Below are positions 1 to 8,950 of a stretch of 38,405 bases of DNA, one piece after another (position 1 is the first letter of the stretch; each line of letters opens with the position of its first letter). Under the pieces are notes generated by a model, which saw only the letters and a list, made by a program, of their open reading frames with translations, made no database searches and was not told where the DNA came from. Position numbers and translations under genes: made by a program. The stretch is from Bin80 sp964503085 (GTDB taxonomy: Bacteria; Bacteroidota; Rhodothermia; Rhodothermales; Bin80): NCBI GenBank assembly GCA_964503085.1, contig CAZCYQ010000034.1, forward strand, positions 1 to 38,405, in the 5' to 3' direction.

Positions 1-2
1 TG

Positions 3-617
3 ACGTATTTTCAGCCAGATGGCTCTTTGTTGACAATGGAGGAACCCGAAATGCATTTTAAAAGAATGGTCGTAACAAACAGTGGACGAAAATATTGGTT
101 GATACCTTCGGACTACAGATATAGGGAATTCTTTGTGACCTCTTCGAATGTTGATACACTAATGTTTGGGAGGTTGCTGGACGAAAACTTGCATGTCCGC
201 AACAAGTATCTAATACCGGGAAGGTTGAGTGCTTTCGGTGAAGATGTGCTTTTCGTACCATCTTTGTATCCAGCGCTAATTAGGTACAACAGTGACGGAG
301 AAGTGAAGTACGCTCGTAGGACTATTGGAGCGGTTGGGTTTGAGCCGCCTGAGGAGATGGTCGAGCAGAATGGCATGAGGTGGCCCGGACCGCCGCTGAA
401 TTATTCGATGTTTGTGAACGACGATCAAGTTATTGTGTTAGTGAGGGATAATAAGGATCCGCGCATGAAGATGATTGCTGACTATTATGATGCGGAAAAT
501 GGGAATTATAATGAATCAGTGAAGTTGCCGGATGGTTTATTTGCACTATTGACTGACGAGAGAGCATATGAAATTCGCGATACGGTCGTTGTGGTGTATA
601 GGTTGCTGTATCGGTAA
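3..617 (+). CDS. 3' end of a beta-propeller-like protein (partial)
   Basis: The reading frame is open to the window edge, so the 5' end and any signal peptide lie upstream; about 205 residues are visible. The chain is rich in beta-strand-like stretches with short turns such as RYNSDGEVKYARR and YYDAENGNYNES. This resembles the blade pattern of Bacteroidota 6-bladed beta-propeller lipoproteins, of which a clearer example lies at 9936-11087. There is no catalytic motif and no C-terminal membrane segment. The stop TAA is followed 11 bases later by the decayed rpoN region on the same strand. The propeller assignment is an inference from pattern only; that the frame is a real gene is more certain than its fold. 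Confidence 0.6.
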   Translation, partial: TYFQPDGSLLTMEEPEMHFKRMVVTNSGRKYWLIPSDYRYREFFVTSSNVDTLMFGRLLDENLHVRNKYLIPGRLSAFGEDVLFVPSLYPALIRYNSDGEVKYARRTIGAVGFEPPEEMVEQNGMRWPGPPLNYSMFVNDDQVIVLVRDNKDPRMKMIADYYDAENGNYNESVKLPDGLFALLTDERAYEIRDTVVVVYRLLYR

Positions 618-628
618 GCGTAGGTGGG

Positions 629-1985
629 TTGGGAAAGGGGTGTTACGTCTGCTCCAAATGTGAGCAGACATTTGCAAAAACCGTGATTTTTCGTTCTGAG
701 GTGCTGATGCGCATTAAGCAGGAGCTGGTGGATAATCCGCTACTTGAAGAGGGATCGCCTGACCAGGTATCACCGGAGCCGGAGGGGGAGTCCACTGACA
801 ACACCAATGACGAAGAATTTGACCTGGAGGATCTGTTACCAGACGCAAACGATCTGTACGGATATAAAGCCCGTGTGGACCATAACCAGGAAGACCGGGA
901 GATTCCCCTTGCGGCCGGCGAATCTCTGACTGATCATCTGCGCGGACAAAAAGAGTTCTTGAATCTTGACAGACGAGACACGCTCATCGCAGAGCAAATT
1001 ATAGGCTCCATTGACGAGGATGGTTACTTACGAAGAGAAATTTCCTCAATCGTAGATGACATCACCTTCAACTATCGCGAGGAACTGACAGAAGAAGATG
1101 TGATTCGCGTGTTGCGCCATATCCAGCGTCTTGATCCGCCTGGAATAGCAGCTCGCAGCGTGCAGGAATGTCTGCTGATCCAACTGGAATTGATCCCGGA
1201 AGATGTTCCAGGTCGAGATATTGCTCTCCAAGTGGTTGGGAATCTGTTTACGCCCTTCGCCCGAAGACAGTACGAACGCATCAAAGAACGCCTGAGTATT
1301 AATGATACTGTTCTGAAATCTGCCATAGACCTCATCCAATCGTGCAATCCCAAACCCGGCGAGGGTACGTTCACACCACAGGAAAACTATGTGACTCCTG
1401 ATTTTCTGGTTCGCAATACTGACGGCTCGTTTGTCATTCAGCTTAACTCCGGCAACTTTCCAACGCTTACGGTTTCCAAACCGTACAGGGAGATGATCAA
1501 AAAGATGTCCGCTGACCAACAAACTAGCTAAAACAGGCCATCCGATGTGAAAACGAAGCAATTACTCCACTCCAAGCTCAAATCGGCATAATGGTTCACT
1601 GACGCAGTCCAGCAACGCCGTCAAACCATGCTCTCCGTCATGCGTGAGATTGTCGCCTTCTAGGAAGCTTTCTTTACTTTGGGAGAGGGGCACCTGCGTC
1701 CACTTATTCTCAAGGATATTGCCCTGCGGATTAACATGGACATTTCGACGATCCGAGCGAGGCATACTGGCAGGAAGCTTGATCTTCCCCTTCTCAGAAG
1801 TTCTGAAAAACACACGCCCACCAAAGTAATCCGGGATCAAAACCCTCACCTGCAAGTTCGGACCTGGCAGGAGACAATTCTCATACACTTTTATGGTGCG
1901 TGCACTTGATTTTTTCCGCAATGGTTGCGAAATTGAATGTGCTCGGAGAATCTTCGCAATAGCCGACCGTTTCCTGGTTGAATAT
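629..1985 (+). pseudogene. rpoN: RNA polymerase sigma-54 factor, decayed
   Basis: Sigma-54 directs transcription from -24/-12 promoters with AAA+ activators. The first 300 codons match the family: RIKQELVDNPLLEEG from region I, an acidic region II, then the core-binding domain (LDPPGIAARSVQECLLIQL, NPKPGEG). The N-terminal glutamine-rich activator region is replaced by unrelated sequence, so the 5' end is truncated. After the TAA at 1529-1531 the same frame continues with recognisable sigma-54 sequence (SKLKSA*WFTDAVQQRRQTM, REIVAF*EAFFTLGEGHLRP, LKDIALRINMDIST) and two further in-frame stops, near 1589 and 1661. From about 1788 homology moves to another frame (PFSEVLKN), and the RpoN box survives only as a degraded ARRIFAIADRF near 1941. 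Several independent lesions make sequencing error an unlikely explanation. An intact copy may exist elsewhere in the genome. Confidence 0.88.
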
Positions 1986-2035
1986 TTTCCGGAGAACTCC
2001 GGTCCCGTAAGTCACGGCTTTTGACTATTCTGCAA

Positions 2036-2395
2036 ATGTATTCCTCCCGTCGGGTGGGGTCGGTCCTGTTAGTGAGTGTGCTTGTTGGTGGGAGCCTGCT
2101 GGCTCCCCTCTCGCACTTGATCTATATGGCAGCAGATGGCATGTTTGCTGCTGGGCAGCACCACGCAATCCAAGCAGAAATGGATGGTGTATGCCTGCAC
2201 GATGCCCATGAAACGCACGCCGAGTGTCCGTACCTCACACTCTTTGCTGTACCCCTGACTGGTGATGTGGCGGAACTCATCGCCCTACCGTCAGGAGATC
2301 ACGCAGCCGAGCCTTTGCTCGATTTCCTGATTCTCCAGCAGACAACAGCTTTTCTCGAATTTCGTTCGGCGCGAGACCCACCACACAACGCCTGA
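2036..2395 (+). CDS. Small secreted/membrane-anchored protein with His/Cys-rich segment
   Basis: A protein of 119 residues when started at ATG 2036; a TTG five codons upstream is an alternative. The N-terminus is basic followed by a hydrophobic run (VGSVLLVSVLVGGSLLAPL), so a signal peptide or single membrane anchor is expected. The middle is metal-ligand rich: GQHHAIQ, CLHDAHETHAECPY. The C-terminus reads FRSARDPP, which recalls the RGPP-type tail of DUF2946-like small proteins found beside copper and TonB genes; this resemblance is from memory and weak. It lies immediately upstream of the MbnP/MbnH/receptor genes on the same strand, separated by a strong hairpin region. A role in periplasmic metal handling is an inference from ligands and position. 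Confidence 0.55.
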   Translation: MYSSRRVGSVLLVSVLVGGSLLAPLSHLIYMAADGMFAAGQHHAIQAEMDGVCLHDAHETHAECPYLTLFAVPLTGDVAELIALPSGDHAAEPLLDFLILQQTTAFLEFRSARDPPHNA

Positions 2396-2476
2396 CCCTC
2401 GAATACTACATTTCAACCTCAGGTAGGATGGAAGCTCGTGCTTTCCATCCTGTCTTACCGTGTTCCTCTCGAGGGT
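2395..2476 (+). promoter_or_regulatory. Structured intergenic element: nested stems, possible terminator or attenuator
   Basis: An 8-bp outer stem (ACCCTCGA at 2395-2402 with TCGAGGGT at 2469-2476) encloses a perfect 9-bp stem (AGGATGGAA at 2425-2433 with TTCCATCCT at 2443-2451, 9-nt loop). A four-base extension is possible with GGTA (2422-2425) and TACC (2456-2459) by letting a short bulge form. It starts at the last base of the upstream stop codon and lies ahead of the MbnP-like gene. No clear U-tract follows, so simple intrinsic termination is not established. The element could attenuate transcription or stabilise processed mRNA between the first gene and the rest of the cluster. Confidence 0.5.
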
Positions 2477-2610
2477 GCCCACTTTAGCAGTGACCGCTTG
2501 TTAGTCTAGAACTGACGAGGGTCCCGTCTATCTCCCATTTTCTTACCGAACAAAGTGCATGCATATTGCAGGTTCCTGCCCGTGCACTCTCTCTAACCGA
2601 CATGATAACA

Positions 2611-3432
2611 ATGAAATACCTGAACAGCCTATACATGGCAGCAGCCGTGCTTCTGCTGCTTGCCGGATGTGATTCTTCCGCAACAGTGAACGGTTCAACC
2701 GATCTCACACTCAATTTGAAACCCGAAGTAAACGGCTCGGAACTTTCCACAAATTCCAGTGCCACCTATGATGTAAACGGAGCAACCATTTCCTTTACAT
2801 CCGCCCGTATGTATCTATCCGAAATCACGCTTCTGGAAAGCGAAACGACGACGATCACTACCAATGATGAATCCTTAACAGTCCCCGCCAAGAACGAAGA
2901 TGACGAAGATATCTCTCACACCGTGCTGGATAAGATTGTCCTTGTTAAACAGGATGCGGGCATAAACCTTTATGACCTTGGGACCTGGCCATCTGGCAAT
3001 TACGAGGGGATTCGTTTCAAGGTTGGCATTGCCGGTACAACAAATCGTATTGACCCCTCACAAGTGCCTGCCGAACATCCACTGGCCAAACAGTCGGATC
3101 GCAATAACCACTGGAACTGGAATGCCGGGTACCTCTTTCTTCGAATCGACGGCAAAGTGGATGTCGACAATGACGATATCCCCGATGATGACTGGGCCGT
3201 TCATCTCGGTACAGGACGCTTTCTCAAGGAAGTCACACTCATGCAGAACTTTACGCTTGAAGACGACTCCCCGGCTACGCTGGACATCAGCATCAATTAC
3301 GGAGCGTTCCTGGAGGGTGTGGATTTGACCGACCCAGACCAGAGAATCTGTCACACCATGAACAATCTGCCGGTGGCTCATGCGGTGGCTGAACAAATAC
3401 CTTCTGCCTACCGATTGGAAGGCGTTAGGTAG
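2611..3432 (+). CDS. MbnP-like copper-binding lipoprotein
   Basis: 273 residues from ATG 2611. That start, rather than the upstream ATGs at 2566 and 2602, gives a compact lipoprotein signal peptide ending in LLLLAGC with the lipidated Cys at position 20. The body matches the MbnP family: SFTSARMYLSEITLL near residue 61, YEGIRFKVGIAG near 131, and the signature HWNWNAGYLFLRIDG at 167-181. Methanobactin-system MbnP is a periplasmic copper-binding protein whose tryptophan is oxidised to kynurenine by its partner MbnH; W168 and W170 in the signature are natural candidates here. The MbnH-like gene follows 57 bp downstream, supporting a working pair. Copper binding is inferred from family and context. 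Confidence 0.87.
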   Translation: MKYLNSLYMAAAVLLLLAGCDSSATVNGSTDLTLNLKPEVNGSELSTNSSATYDVNGATISFTSARMYLSEITLLESETTTITTNDESLTVPAKNEDDEDISHTVLDKIVLVKQDAGINLYDLGTWPSGNYEGIRFKVGIAGTTNRIDPSQVPAEHPLAKQSDRNNHWNWNAGYLFLRIDGKVDVDNDDIPDDDWAVHLGTGRFLKEVTLMQNFTLEDDSPATLDISINYGAFLEGVDLTDPDQRICHTMNNLPVAHAVAEQIPSAYRLEGVR

Positions 3433-3489
3433 ACCGTGCAGTATTTCTGATGGGCTCAATCCAAAAATCCTGATTACGAAAACCAGGAT

Positions 3490-4491
3490 ATGCTCCGTTG
3501 CACCGTCAAGTTGGTTCTTGTTGTGCTGGCAATGTCTGCCTGCTCGCGCCCGGACCCTGCTCCAGAGGAGCTAAGTCTGGGAGTACCTGTCGGTTTTGAC
3601 CCGATACCGGTGCCTCCTCACAACCCGCTCACCGAGGCCAAGGGCCGTCTGGGCAGGCAGTTGTTTTTTGATCCAATCCTTTCGGCTGACAGCACCATCT
3701 CCTGCGCAACCTGCCACATCCCGAAAAACTTCTTTTCCGACGGAAAGCCGGTTAGCCAGGGCCTGCATGGACTGTCAGGTACACGGAATGCCCCCTCCCT
3801 TATCAACGTAGCCTATCAGAAGCTGTTTTTTTGGGACGGGGGCAGCATCACCCTGGAGCACCAGGTGTTCGGGCCGCTGCAAAGCTCGGACGAAATGGGG
3901 CTGGACCTAGCCTCGGTTCTAAGTCGCTTGGAGTCTACAGTGACCTATCGAGAGGCTTTTGACGATGTGTTTGGTGGGCCGCCCAGTCTGCGGGGATTGA
4001 CCCAGGCACTCGGGGCCTATCAGCGGACACTGCGCAGTGGAGGAGCACGCTATGACAGCTACAAAGCGGGGGACACCGAAGCCCTAAGCACTTCAGAAAA
4101 GCGGGGCCTGGTACTCTTTGAGGGGAAGGCCGGGTGTACCCGCTGTCACCATGGCTTCCTGTTTACCAGCCTTGCGTTCGAAAACAACGGACTCGTTGTC
4201 GCCGCAGAAGACTCTGGGCGTGCACGAATTACGGGACTGAGAGAGGATTACGGAAAATTCAAGGTACCCTCGCTGCGGAATGTCGCACAAACCGCCCCCT
4301 ACATGCACGACGGTCGATTAACAACACTGACCGCAGTCATAGAACATTACGATCAGGGCGGCAAGACTGTGTTTGGGAAGAGCGAACTGATAAAGCCGCT
4401 GAAACTGAACCAGCGTGAACGAACCGATCTGGAAGCATTCCTGCACTCGCTGACAGACACTATTACGTTCGCGGGGGTGGAGATACCATGA
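3490..4491 (+). CDS. Di-heme cytochrome c peroxidase family protein, MbnH-like
   Basis: 333 residues. The N-terminus has a lipobox-like signal (LAMSAC, Cys18), so it should be an exported, lipid-anchored protein. Two c-type heme motifs are present, CATCH at 72-76 and CTRCH at 216-220, with YMHDGRL near 271-277 offering a distal Met ligand as in the CcpA/MauG/MbnH superfamily. GRQLFFDP, GTRNAPSL and FFWDGG are standard family motifs; the Trp in FFWDGG may sit between the hemes. Its position right after the MbnP-like gene suggests the MbnH role of oxidising a tryptophan on MbnP rather than detoxifying peroxide. Its stop overlaps the next start (ATGA at 4488-4491), indicating translational coupling. 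Confidence 0.88.
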   Translation: MLRCTVKLVLVVLAMSACSRPDPAPEELSLGVPVGFDPIPVPPHNPLTEAKGRLGRQLFFDPILSADSTISCATCHIPKNFFSDGKPVSQGLHGLSGTRNAPSLINVAYQKLFFWDGGSITLEHQVFGPLQSSDEMGLDLASVLSRLESTVTYREAFDDVFGGPPSLRGLTQALGAYQRTLRSGGARYDSYKAGDTEALSTSEKRGLVLFEGKAGCTRCHHGFLFTSLAFENNGLVVAAEDSGRARITGLREDYGKFKVPSLRNVAQTAPYMHDGRLTTLTAVIEHYDQGGKTVFGKSELIKPLKLNQRERTDLEAFLHSLTDTITFAGVEIP

Positions 4492-5282
4492 TTCGGGCTG
4501 TAATACTTGTGATGCTCCTGGTGGCTGGCTGTGCACCTGATATAACAGACACCGACTTTTTTCGCGAACACCCGATGGAGACTGATCCCGACGACACCTC
4601 CATGGAGTTGGGCATCCTGGAAGATGGATCTCTGTTAATACGGCTCACTGCATCTGATTCGCTCCGCACGGGCATCAATACCCTTTGGGCGGAGGTAACG
4701 GCTGACCATTCACCAGTTTCGGATGCCGACCTTACCCTTTTGCCTCAATGGATTGCAGCAGAACGAACCATTGTGCCGCCCATAGATGCGGGCAAACTCG
4801 CGATCACGGATACACCCGGTCGCTTTATAGGCACGCCCTTATTCGTACAACCACAGGATGAAAGAGGCGTTTGGCAATTACAGATCATCTATGCTGCGGG
4901 CGGTAAATCCGGTGAAGCTGTCCTGCCAGTTCAGATAAAGCCATCTTTGTGGGTGCAGTACACTGGCGAGTACTACGTTTCGTGGATACAGCCTGTACGC
5001 CCGGAAACCGGGCTTGACGAGATCGAATTTGGACTGCATCGTCTGACTGACGATGGATTTATGCCCCTGGAGGATGCAACACTGGATCTCTACCCCTGGA
5101 TGGACATGGGGGCGGGACAAGGGCACAGTACACCGTATGAGGCCCCTGTTTATATGCGAGATGGACGGTACCGTGGCTCTGTGAATTTCATAATGTCGGG
5201 TGGTTGGGACATGACCGTGTTCATTCAGCGTCCTGGAATGCCCCGGGATACGATTGATTTCAATGGATTTGTCGTGTACTGA
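4488..5282 (+). CDS. Lipoprotein with YtkA-like domains
   Basis: 264 residues with a short signal peptide and lipobox LVAGC (Cys15), so probably membrane-anchored and facing the periplasm. The C-terminal part (about 200-255) has the YtkA/FixH-like pattern: PLEDATLDLYPWMDMGAG, then QGHSTPYEAPVY, DGRYRGSVNFIMSGGWDMTV. Met and His clusters of this kind are typical of periplasmic copper-associated immunoglobulin-like domains. A preceding segment (about 45-150, WAEVTADHSPVSDADLTL then GVWQLQIIYA) looks like a second, more divergent copy. Its start overlaps the MbnH-like stop by 4 bp and its stop shares one base with the receptor start, so it is embedded in one operon. A copper relay role between receptor and MbnP is an inference. 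Confidence 0.8.
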   Translation: MIRAVILVMLLVAGCAPDITDTDFFREHPMETDPDDTSMELGILEDGSLLIRLTASDSLRTGINTLWAEVTADHSPVSDADLTLLPQWIAAERTIVPPIDAGKLAITDTPGRFIGTPLFVQPQDERGVWQLQIIYAAGGKSGEAVLPVQIKPSLWVQYTGEYYVSWIQPVRPETGLDEIEFGLHRLTDDGFMPLEDATLDLYPWMDMGAGQGHSTPYEAPVYMRDGRYRGSVNFIMSGGWDMTVFIQRPGMPRDTIDFNGFVVY

Positions 5283-7531
5283 TGCTTAGATTCAGAAATA
5301 TTTTGTTTGGGCTTGTACTGCCCGCATGCATTGGGTTGTCCTCCGTGCAATTGCATGCACAGAATACCGTTCACGGACACATCGTTGATGCCTTGACCGG
5401 TGAACCCCTCGTATCTGCCTCTGTGACGGTGATGGGAAGCGATACAGGAACGACAACCGACAACCATGGACATTTTGAACTGGTCTTGCCGGATGGCAAT
5501 TATCGTTTGCGCATCTCCTTTGTCGGATACACCTCAACGGAGATAACCCTCTCCCTGCAACCGGCCTCCCGATCCCCCCTAACAATCCGTCTCCTGCCCG
5601 CCGTAATTGCAGTAGATGAAGTGATGGTGCAAAGTGCAGCCCCCCGAATCAATGATCCGGCAGCTTCCTCACACCACCTAACGGCAACTGAGGATTTACT
5701 GGATCGCGTACCGGGAGCGGATTTTATTCAGCGTGCCAATTTTGCCTGGGAACCTGTTGTTCGGGGGCTCAGTGGCGGACAGGTCGGACTTGTGATTGAC
5801 GGCATCAAGGTTATTGGTGCATGCGTAGATAAAATGGACCCCTCTTCATCCTATGTTGAAGTCGAGAACCTGGAAAAACTGGAACTAACCAAAGGCGGAT
5901 TTGACCTGACACAATCGTCCCAGATTGGCGGCACAATAAACCTTATAACCCAAAAGCCGCGGTTTGACCAGCCCCTATACGCGGATGCAGAACTAAGCTA
6001 CGGGTCAGCCGCAGCACTGCGCCAAGGACGCGTATTCGGCGGACTTTCCCGTGGAAACACCAGCGTACGCGGGAGTTTTTCATACAAGGCGGCGGGCAAT
6101 TTTAGTCCAGGAGGTGCAGAGCCTATTCCCAATTCCGGCTTTAAAAAGAACAACTACAAATTTGATCTATCACAGCGGATTGGTAAGCAACACGAACTCA
6201 CGGCCTCCTACCTGGGAGATAACGCATGGGATGTCGGCTATCCTGTATTGCTGATGGATGCCGCGCTGGCCAAGGCCAAGATCTACAGCCTGACCCACAC
6301 CTGGCGCCCTGATACACATTTCATCCCAAGATGGGAGACGAAGATGTATTTCAACCGCGTGGATCACTGGATGAGCGATTTTAAGCGAGACGTTCGAGAG
6401 CGTACCGTAATGCGTGCCATGAATATGCCAATGTTCGGGAAAACGCGTACGTCCGGTGCACTGAGTAAACTGGAACTGGAGCATAACGCGTATCGACTAG
6501 AAGTTACTCTGGACGCGTATGAGACAAAGAGCTTCGGAGACATGTGGATGTTCAGCGTTTTCGAGAATATCCCGGACATGTACCTCCTCAATCTGGGGGA
6601 TGTACGTGTACGCCACGGGGCTGTTGCTGCCGACCTCATCGCACCGCTACGTGCCGGGCTGACAGCTCGTCTGGGACTTCGTCTGGACCACTCGCCTCGT
6701 AAGGTGCAGCAGGAAGAAGCCATTGCAGTATTACAAGGACGTTGGGGCGTCAGCGATTTGGCCCAATCCTATACCCTTGGAAATGTGAGCCTTAGCCTGA
6801 CACAAGAGCTGAGTTCCGGGGGACGATTACGTTTATCCCTGGCAAATGTTGGGCGACTCCCCACACATGTTGAGAACTACGGACACTACGTTTACAATTA
6901 CGTTGACGGCTATTTCTATACCGGCAACCCTCACCTAAAGCCCGAAAGGAGTACTCAGGTCGAACTGGGGTTCGAGAAATGGACATCAAAAGTAGGGCTC
7001 CGTGCCAGTATTTTTGCCAATCATGTGCTCCACTACATTGGCGGCCGCAACGATGCAGATCTACTCGGAAATACCTCCGCGTTAAGATTCAGAACCTACT
7101 ACAACTCATCTGCTGCTTTCCTCGCCGGCGGTGAGGTCAGTGCGGTGGTAGTTCTCCAAAAATGGCTCGAGTTGACTGGTACCGCTTCGTACACCCGCGG
7201 ACAGAACCTTGAGCTTGATGAACCTATGTATCTGATCCCTCCCCTAACCGGCTGGACCAGCCTTCGCGCCATGCGTAACAAATGGTGGGGCGATCTTGAA
7301 GCTAGGATGGCCATGCCTCAAAACCGGGTAGCCCGCATTTTTGCCGATGAGGATGGAACAGATGGCTATTTCATCGTCAACGTTCGCGGAGGAAGAACAC
7401 TCGGACCCGGGCTAGACTTAAGCATCGGAACAGACAATCTGTTTGATGTCCATTATCACGAGCACCTGAGTTACGGCAATCTGCCCAACCCTGGCCGTAA
7501 TTTCTACCTCACACTATCTTACTCAATATAG
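5282..7531 (+). CDS. TonB-dependent outer-membrane receptor, probable copper (OprC/NosA-like)
   Basis: 749 residues: signal peptide (about 1-26, ending LHAQ), a carboxypeptidase-regulatory-like domain (about 28-106, VHGHIVDALTGEPLVSASVT), a plug domain (about 130-225, RVPGADFIQRANFAWEPVVRG, GGQVGLVIDGIKV) and a beta-barrel ending in FYLTLSYSI with an aromatic outer-membrane signal. The plug contains C181-V-D-K-M185 and the barrel H362-W-M364. The copper receptor OprC uses a CxxxM plus HxM site, about 180 residues apart as I recall, which this spacing matches. With MbnP, MbnH and YtkA-like genes upstream, and start/stop overlap with the last of these, copper uptake is the best reading. Heme or cobalamin uptake is less likely. 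Confidence 0.9.
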   Translation: MLRFRNILFGLVLPACIGLSSVQLHAQNTVHGHIVDALTGEPLVSASVTVMGSDTGTTTDNHGHFELVLPDGNYRLRISFVGYTSTEITLSLQPASRSPLTIRLLPAVIAVDEVMVQSAAPRINDPAASSHHLTATEDLLDRVPGADFIQRANFAWEPVVRGLSGGQVGLVIDGIKVIGACVDKMDPSSSYVEVENLEKLELTKGGFDLTQSSQIGGTINLITQKPRFDQPLYADAELSYGSAAALRQGRVFGGLSRGNTSVRGSFSYKAAGNFSPGGAEPIPNSGFKKNNYKFDLSQRIGKQHELTASYLGDNAWDVGYPVLLMDAALAKAKIYSLTHTWRPDTHFIPRWETKMYFNRVDHWMSDFKRDVRERTVMRAMNMPMFGKTRTSGALSKLELEHNAYRLEVTLDAYETKSFGDMWMFSVFENIPDMYLLNLGDVRVRHGAVAADLIAPLRAGLTARLGLRLDHSPRKVQQEEAIAVLQGRWGVSDLAQSYTLGNVSLSLTQELSSGGRLRLSLANVGRLPTHVENYGHYVYNYVDGYFYTGNPHLKPERSTQVELGFEKWTSKVGLRASIFANHVLHYIGGRNDADLLGNTSALRFRTYYNSSAAFLAGGEVSAVVVLQKWLELTGTASYTRGQNLELDEPMYLIPPLTGWTSLRAMRNKWWGDLEARMAMPQNRVARIFADEDGTDGYFIVNVRGGRTLGPGLDLSIGTDNLFDVHYHEHLSYGNLPNPGRNFYLTLSYSI

Positions 7532-7652
7532 GCCACTCTGCCCCTCGGCCCCATAAATGCTGCAGCCTGTGCATATCTTCACTGGTATCGGGGGGCACTT
7601 GGATACCTCGTCTGCCTCCGCCAATCTGCTCACCTGAGTATGAACCACTCCG

Positions 7653-8582
7653 ATGAACGCCCAATTCAAACCTCAACGCTTAGGGCAGCTGGACGACATC
7701 ACCTATGGCAATACTTCAAACGTTTTGACACGGGCTACTGGCTTTATAGAAGCCTATGATTATTCTCTCAACCCGTACTCCGGTTGTGCTTTTGGCTGCA
7801 CATACTGCTACGCTGCATTTTTTTCCAGAAGTCCATACCACCGGGACAACTGGGGTAACTGGGTCCGTGTTAAGCAGAATGCAGCGGAAAGCCTCAAGCG
7901 TAAACTCCGCCGCGATCGTCGTTGCCTGGACGCAAAACGGATTTACATGAGCAGTGTCACAGACCCCTACCAACCTATTGAGCGAAAGCTGGGACTCACT
8001 CGTGCAATCTTGGAGGTGCTGGCGGGAAAGACTCCAACCGTAGAACCGAACTACGACCACAAGCCGAGCCCTAAACTGGTGGTTCAAACACGCGGCCCCG
8101 ATGTGGTCCGTGATTTGGATCTCTATCAGACTATCGTTGAAAATGGGGGCAATGTACAGATCAACATGACGGTTACGACGGATGATGAATCTGTCCGGCA
8201 CACGTTCGAACCAAAGTGCCCCGGTAACCAGCGACGGTTGGAAGCAATCACTGAAGTGGCCTCATCTGGAATCTCGACCTGCATCACTCTGACCCCATTA
8301 CTTTGGTTGCATGACCCGACAAGGTTTGCTGAGCAACTTGTCTCTACCGGGGTGGGGCGTTTCGTATCGCAGGCCTTTCATTTCAACAGAGGTCGATTTG
8401 TAGCCATGACGCGGGATGACGCTCTCAACCTCATGGCACAAAAACTCGGCTGTGACCCAGCATCGCTGCCACGCGAATATCTACGACGATACAATGCATG
8501 GCGACACACCCTAGCCCTCTGTTTAGGGGGCTACGGATTAACCCTTGAAGAGGGCAAAGTGGGTTTTGAACCTCCCTTCTGA
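7653..8582 (+). CDS. Radical SAM protein, SPL/COG1533-like
   Basis: 309 residues. The cluster-binding motif is C45-AFG-C49-TY-C52, preceded by NPYSGCAFGC, the form seen in the spore-photoproduct-lyase-like (COG1533, PA0069-type) branch of radical SAM enzymes. Further family features are YMSSVTDPYQPIE, LVVQTRGPDVVRD and NVQINMTVTTDD. Members use a [4Fe-4S] cluster and S-adenosylmethionine to make a deoxyadenosyl radical; the substrate of this branch is mostly unknown, so no DNA-repair function should be assumed. It stands alone, about 120 bp after the receptor, with no overlapping partner. A copper connection through proximity is not supported by any motif. Confidence 0.88.
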   Translation: MNAQFKPQRLGQLDDITYGNTSNVLTRATGFIEAYDYSLNPYSGCAFGCTYCYAAFFSRSPYHRDNWGNWVRVKQNAAESLKRKLRRDRRCLDAKRIYMSSVTDPYQPIERKLGLTRAILEVLAGKTPTVEPNYDHKPSPKLVVQTRGPDVVRDLDLYQTIVENGGNVQINMTVTTDDESVRHTFEPKCPGNQRRLEAITEVASSGISTCITLTPLLWLHDPTRFAEQLVSTGVGRFVSQAFHFNRGRFVAMTRDDALNLMAQKLGCDPASLPREYLRRYNAWRHTLALCLGGYGLTLEEGKVGFEPPF

Positions 8583-8713
8583 GGATACTATCACCCCATT
8601 AATTGCGTATATCCGGCCTGTTTCGTGTAAGTAGGTCAACCTCCTGAACATAAAACGTAACTTTGGCCCGATTTTTGCCGTACATACTGCAGACACCGAG
8701 CTGAACCGATACT

Positions 8714-8950
8714 ATGCCAAACAAGAAAGTCAAGAACACAAACCCGATGGTGCATCTTTTTGCAAAATATCTGGCTGGCCAGATTGAAGAGCCACTCTGG
8801 AAAAAATTCATTTCCGCCTTGGAATCTTTCGAGTCGAATCCGCTGGAACGCTCTGCCTTCATTGCATTTTTCGAGGATTCTCTTGCGGGCACAAGCGACC
8901 GCTCGGCGCCTCGACTCAACCGTCTTCTTGTAGAAACGGTGACGGCGTGA
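8714..8950 (+). CDS. Small hypothetical protein
   Basis: 78 residues, Lys-rich N-terminus, then an amphipathic helical composition (LFAKYLAGQIEEPLWKKFISALESF). No signal peptide, membrane segment, metal motif or recognised family. The reading looks protein-like, with well-distributed charged and hydrophobic residues. A long opposite-strand frame covers the same bases but gives a Cys/Arg-rich, less protein-like product, so the plus strand is preferred. It sits alone between the radical SAM gene and a secreted protein. Function unknown. Confidence 0.5.
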   Translation: MPNKKVKNTNPMVHLFAKYLAGQIEEPLWKKFISALESFESNPLERSAFIAFFEDSLAGTSDRSAPRLNRLLVETVTA

